In this document: positions 61,979-64,000 of the stretch, piece after piece | Layout of the letters: each line of letters starts with the position of its first letter | Numbering within the stretch: the first letter of the stretch is position 1 | Source: Methanospirillum purgamenti | GTDB lineage: Archaea; Halobacteriota; Methanomicrobia; Methanomicrobiales; Methanospirillaceae | Reading direction: 5' to 3' (one strand) | Assembly: GCF_018502485.1 (NCBI RefSeq) | Contig: NZ_CP075546.1 | DNA: 64,000 nucleotides | Notes under the pieces: model-generated | Told to the model about the DNA's origin: nothing | What the model saw: only the letters and a program-made list of their open reading frames with translations | Databases searched by the model: none | Made by a program: the position numbers and the translations under genes

Positions 61979-62272
61979 ATGCTTACCTTTATTTTACTTG
62001 GAAGATTGACAAACCTGGCCCTGGAACAGGCACGGGAATTTAAGGAACGAGATAGGAGAGCAGCTGATATTATCAAAAAGGCCGGCGGTAATTTAGTTTC
62101 TCTTTATTATACCTTTGGACAATATGATTTTGTTGCTATTATCGAAGCACCATCACAAGATGTCATGACCATGATTCTCTTTGAAATTGGAAGGTTTAGT
62201 ACAGTAAGTTCAGAGACATTAATGGCGATGCCACCTGAACAACTCTATTCAGTAATTGATAAATACCATTAA
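61979..62272 (+). CDS. GYD-domain protein
   Basis: 97 residues. Matches the GYD-domain family (FILLGRLTNLALEQAREFKERDRRAADIIKKAGGNLVSLYYTFGQYDFVAIIEAP), small alpha/beta-barrel-like proteins of unknown role. The signature GxYD reads GQYD. Confidence 0.85.
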   Translation: MLTFILLGRLTNLALEQAREFKERDRRAADIIKKAGGNLVSLYYTFGQYDFVAIIEAPSQDVMTMILFEIGRFSTVSSETLMAMPPEQLYSVIDKYH

Positions 62273-62301
62273 TCAAGATGAAATAACATTGAAGATATCG
62301 A

Positions 62302-64000
62302 TCAATCAGAGCCTGAATCATACCTATAGGCCCCTTTTGGGATTTTCATTTCAAATCTGGCCCCTTCCTGATAGATACCGGTTTCATGAATTTCTATACC
62401 GGTAATAGATAATATTTCTCTGACCAGGAAAAGGCCTAGTCCTGAGCCTTGACCCGAACCATATCCCTTATTGAATATTTTTTTTTTATTCTCCGGTTCT
62501 ATTCCCTGTCCATTATCGGTGTAGGAAAGGAGCAAATCTTCACTTTCAGATTCTATTGATGCAGTCAAGGTTATTGTATCAACTGTTTTTCCATGAATTA
62601 TTGAGTTTCTGATTAATTGTTCGAATCCCTGTTCCAGAAGAGGATCAGCATAGATTTCCAATGATCCAGTTGTGACAACATGAGCAATTGACCTTGATGA
62701 TAAATGTGAAAATGCATAAATGGTAATTTCATTTACATTCTGCCATTTTGGATGACTCTGACCCAGCCCTTGATATGCTTGCAGATATTTTACAAGTTCT
62801 TCAACCTTTTTGAGCGATTCATGGCATTTGTTATGATAAAGAATACGCTCCTCATCTGATTGTGCTTCACGAACAATCTCAAAGTATCCACCAAGAATGA
62901 AAATCTGGTTCATTATTTCATTACTGGTTATTGAATTGAGGATCCTGAGTTTTTCTCTTGCCTGATGAAGCATAAGATCAAGTGTTTTTTGTTCGGTAAT
63001 GTCATTCATTACTATGAGGATCTTCTCTCCTCCACTTTGCCAACTTATTCTTTTTGAGAATACCTGAAAGTGATGATTTATTGTCTGTATAAAAAGCTCT
63101 TTTACTGTTTGTGTCTCTCCTGGAATAATGTCCTGTATTATGCACAATTTTGGACATGTTTCATCTTTTTTCAGGAATATGGTTTGGCAGGACTGTCCTA
63201 ATACACTCTCTCCAAAATATTTTTTTGCAGTCGGATTCGCGTATATAATGTATTTATCATCTGGATCAATTACAAATACGAGTGACTCCATACTTTCAAG
63301 GATTGATACTAACTGGGCCTTTTCCTGACCAATTGCACGTTCGATCGATACTTGAATCTTTTTTTCCTGTATCTGTTTTCGTTGCCTGAATAAAAGCAAA
63401 ATAAAGAAGGATACCATTACAAATATGCTGATGATTATCAATACAATACTCGTAAGGAAGGATTGCATATCAGCTACAACCACTTTTCTGGGTGTAATAA
63501 AAAAAAGATCCCAATATGAATCTTCTAATGCGAGAGGTTTGTGTACTATATCATAGAGACCTGGTTCAAATGGAAATGATCCATTGTTTGGTATTAAGAA
63601 TGTATGTATGTCTGCCTGATGCGAATTGATTCCTTCAAATGATTTAGGAAATGAGGGAATCTCTTTGTATTGTTCAAAAAAACTGGCTCCGTAATCACTT
63701 TTGAATGGTGAATGAAGAATTATTCCATCGCCTGATACAAGCCATGCTTTTCCTCCTTTTGTTAATTCTACTTGAGATAATTTCTTTTCAAAGACTGTTG
63801 TAAATGGAATTAATATTGCGACGCTGCCATCAAATGTTCCATTGAGAAAAATCGGATAATGGTACGCAAGAGCGTTATATCCCTGAATTGATTGAAAAAT
63901 ATCAGACAATACTGGTTTTTGAGTTTGTTGGATCTTTTGTACATGTGACTGGTTTGAAATATTGGTTCCGATCAGTTCAGGTCTTTCGGGATATGTATAT
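62302..64000 (-). CDS. Cache-PAS sensor kinase-like protein lacking the usual phospho-acceptor His, 5' end beyond window
   Basis: The minus frame is open through the right edge, reading YPERPELIGTNISNQSHVQKI upstream of a TTG at 63909 that is probably not the start. An extracellular Cache domain and one visible membrane helix (SFLTSIVLIIISIFVMVSFFILLLF-type segment) lead to a PAS domain (SLVFVIDPDDKYIIYANPTAKKYFG). The dimerisation box reads LRILNSITSNEIMNQ, where relatives have a His in RHD at the SNE position. The ATPase domain is complete (LIRNSIIHG, DNGQGI, GSGLGL). It may be a pseudokinase or heterodimer partner. Confidence 0.85.
   Translation of the reverse strand, partial: YTYPERPELIGTNISNQSHVQKIQQTQKPVLSDIFQSIQGYNALAYHYPIFLNGTFDGSVAILIPFTTVFEKKLSQVELTKGGKAWLVSGDGIILHSPFKSDYGASFFEQYKEIPSFPKSFEGINSHQADIHTFLIPNNGSFPFEPGLYDIVHKPLALEDSYWDLFFITPRKVVVADMQSFLTSIVLIIISIFVMVSFFILLLFRQRKQIQEKKIQVSIERAIGQEKAQLVSILESMESLVFVIDPDDKYIIYANPTAKKYFGESVLGQSCQTIFLKKDETCPKLCIIQDIIPGETQTVKELFIQTINHHFQVFSKRISWQSGGEKILIVMNDITEQKTLDLMLHQAREKLRILNSITSNEIMNQIFILGGYFEIVREAQSDEERILYHNKCHESLKKVEELVKYLQAYQGLGQSHPKWQNVNEITIYAFSHLSSRSIAHVVTTGSLEIYADPLLEQGFEQLIRNSIIHGKTVDTITLTASIESESEDLLLSYTDNGQGIEPENKKKIFNKGYGSGQGSGLGLFLVREILSITGIEIHETGIYQEGARFEMKIPKGAYRYDSGSD

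Noticed and set aside
1..64000. tRNA, rRNA and CRISPR features
   Set aside because: Read-through of the intergenic gaps showed no cloverleaf-like tRNA ends and no regularly spaced short repeats; a computed scan could still find a degenerate tRNA.

Overview
The window reads as chromosome of a methanogenic archaeon of the order Methanomicrobiales, most like Methanospirillum. The evidence is archaeal-type PheS/PheT and GlyRS, a two-domain-repeat tRNA-splicing endonuclease, the Hef helicase-nuclease, UPF0147, an MsvR-type V4R regulator next to an F420H2-oxidase (FprA) gene, N-epsilon-acetyl-beta-lysine genes, several PAS sensor proteins with an N-terminal winged helix, and TATA/BRE-like promoters with many short or missing Shine-Dalgarno leaders. 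No tRNA, rRNA or CRISPR array was seen.

Left part (1-16 kb): a membrane protein cut by the window edge is followed by an osmoadaptation island. It holds an unusual NTPase-like gene overlapping an MscS channel, a Kup potassium transporter, the beta-lysine acetyltransferase and lysine 2,3-aminomutase pair (ablB/ablA), and a second aminomutase-like radical SAM gene whose substrate-binding residues differ. Kup is split by two different IS4-type elements, and a second copy of one of them sits in the mscS-kup spacer. Removing the elements and one copy of each 10-bp target duplication restores a 603-residue reading frame. A divergent HTH-PAS sensor gene with a palindrome between the promoters may regulate the solute operon.

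Middle part (16-45 kb): mostly information processing and central metabolism. It contains endA-trpS, pheST, an acylphosphatase-like gene, a minus-strand cluster of three sensory genes, acs with an OFA-type transporter, psiE, a DHH phosphoesterase, a four-gene overlapping operon (NrdG-like activase, UPF0200 kinase, TIM-barrel protein, RNase Z), thiC-yjbQ, hef and glyS. The most striking observation is upstream of pheST. A TATA box is followed by a 19-codon open frame with six Phe codons, whose stop codon overlaps a 10-bp hairpin that competes with an alternative pairing inside the leader. This is the layout of a bacterial pheST attenuator, but in an archaeon. A weaker, similar Gly-containing short frame precedes glyS.

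Right part (45-64 kb): stress, redox and surface functions. There is a metallo-beta-lactamase-fold protein, a rubredoxin fused to a pyruvate-oxidase-like TPP enzyme, an HD hydrolase, secreted proteins, an HxlR regulator divergent from a tautomerase and a ferredoxin-nitroreductase, a regulator with two different DNA-binding domains, a cupin-acetyltransferase fusion beside a cysteine hydrolase, MsvR/FprA oxygen defence, a secreted transglutaminase-like protein, and a Cache-PAS sensor kinase that runs off the right edge and lacks the usual phospho-acceptor histidine.
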